Assembly: GCF_000715015.1 (NCBI RefSeq)
Contig: NZ_JMIW01000006.1
Location: 319,376 to 383,375 of the forward strand
Reading direction: 5' to 3'
Source: Erythrobacter longus
Lineage (GTDB): Bacteria; Pseudomonadota; Alphaproteobacteria; Sphingomonadales; Sphingomonadaceae
DNA length: 64,000 bases
Shown here: positions 63,800 through 64,000 of the stretch, one piece after another
How positions within the stretch are numbered: position 1 is the first letter of the stretch
How the letters are laid out: the number at the start of each line of letters is the position of its first letter
Notes under the pieces: model-generated
The model's input: the letters and a program-made list of their open reading frames with translations, nothing else
Database searches by the model: none
Told to the model about the DNA's origin: nothing
Program-made: the position numbers and the translations under genes

Positions 63800-63821
63800 G
63801 CCGGAAACTTGCCGGAAACTT
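63800..63821. repeat. Two 11-bp tandem repeats
   Basis: Two identical, directly adjacent copies of GCCGGAAACTT, 13 bases upstream of the sigma-54 -24 box of the flg operon. They contain the TTGCCG half-sites. Confidence 0.85.
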
Positions 63822-63871
63822 GCAGGCATTTTGGGCAAAAACGGCAAGCGCTTGCAGCCTTTCGGCAAGGC

Positions 63872-63910
63872 CCCGCCGATGTGGCCCGCCGATGTGGCCC
63901 GCCGATTTGG
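63872..63910. repeat. Three 13-bp tandem repeats
   Basis: Three directly adjacent copies of CCCGCCGATGTGG; the third has T in place of the first G of GTGG. They lie about 85-125 bases upstream of the flg sigma-54 promoter in non-coding DNA. Confidence 0.85.
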
Positions 63911-64000
63911 CCTGCAGTCTCTACCCGCCAACTCTAGGCTCAGGACCTATTAATCCCACCTTCGAGGTTTGAAGCAAAATGGCCTTGTGCAAGGAGTAAA

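Larger units (their letters stand above)
63788..64000. promoter_or_regulatory. Upstream activator-type region of the flg operon with repeats
   Basis: No gene is supported here. The region contains two TTGCCG hexamers (63798-63803, 63809-63814) and two inverted copies CGGCAA (63842-63847, 63863-63868), a 12-bp palindrome GCAAGCGCTTGC (63844-63855), and tandem repeats. This is the layout expected for binding sites of a sigma-54 activator 10-100 bases behind the -24 box. The last bases (AAGGAGTAAA) look like a Shine-Dalgarno for a plus-strand gene beginning just beyond the window. Confidence 0.5.

Overview
The window looks like chromosome of a flagellated marine alphaproteobacterium, most likely Sphingomonadales/Erythrobacteraceae. 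The basis is the style of the proteins, a PEP-CTERM protein, a DUF1674 (SdhE/SDHAF4-like) protein, a compact alphaproteobacterial flagellar set and moderately high GC. This is inference; no marker gene for strict taxonomy is present. I see no prophage, transposase, integrase, CRISPR array or plasmid origin. One tRNA-Lys(TTT) is present.

Region 1 (1-15.7 kb) is mixed housekeeping and accessory genes: ferrochelatase, an orphan cytochrome P450 preceded by a perfect 24-bp palindrome, a small exported protein, a DUF1674 protein, RsmB, an unknown protein, MsrA, an exported methyltransferase-like protein, N-carbamoylputrescine amidase coupled to FolK, a PEP-CTERM protein, a TPR lipoprotein, tRNA-Lys, a PhoD-like phosphatase, and a GAF-GAF-PAS adenylate cyclase coupled to a coiled-coil protein.

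Region 2 (16.1-29.9 kb) is the most unusual part. A TpsB-type outer-membrane transporter is followed by a 2853-residue TpsA-like exoprotein with glycine-rich repeats and a polyacidic tail. The exoprotein is translationally coupled (ATGA overlap) to a 1013-residue exported CHAT-domain (caspase-like) protein with a visible His/Cys dyad; a PaaI thioesterase gene follows 3 bp later. I propose this as a two-partner-secretion/CHAT-protease system. Region 3 (29.9-32.8 kb) holds a flavin reductase-like protein, NhaA and an alpha/beta hydrolase.

Region 4 (32.8-64 kb) is a near-complete flagellar locus, almost all on the minus strand, in two long units. One runs from a sigma-54 activator through fliE-F-G-H-I-J-K-L-M-N-O-P-Q-R, flhB, fliD and fliS. 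The other runs from flgB through flgL, then motA, motB, a large HAD-family protein and a methyltransferase, and is preceded by a textbook sigma-54 promoter. The flagellin gene lies between them on the plus strand with its own terminator. The apparatus is reduced in several places: FlgD has only its N-terminal part, FlgE is short, FlgJ lacks the muramidase, FliM lacks a recognisable CheY-binding N-terminus, and the FlhB cleavage site reads NPMH. flhA, flhF, fliA, flgA, flgM and chemotaxis genes are not in the window.
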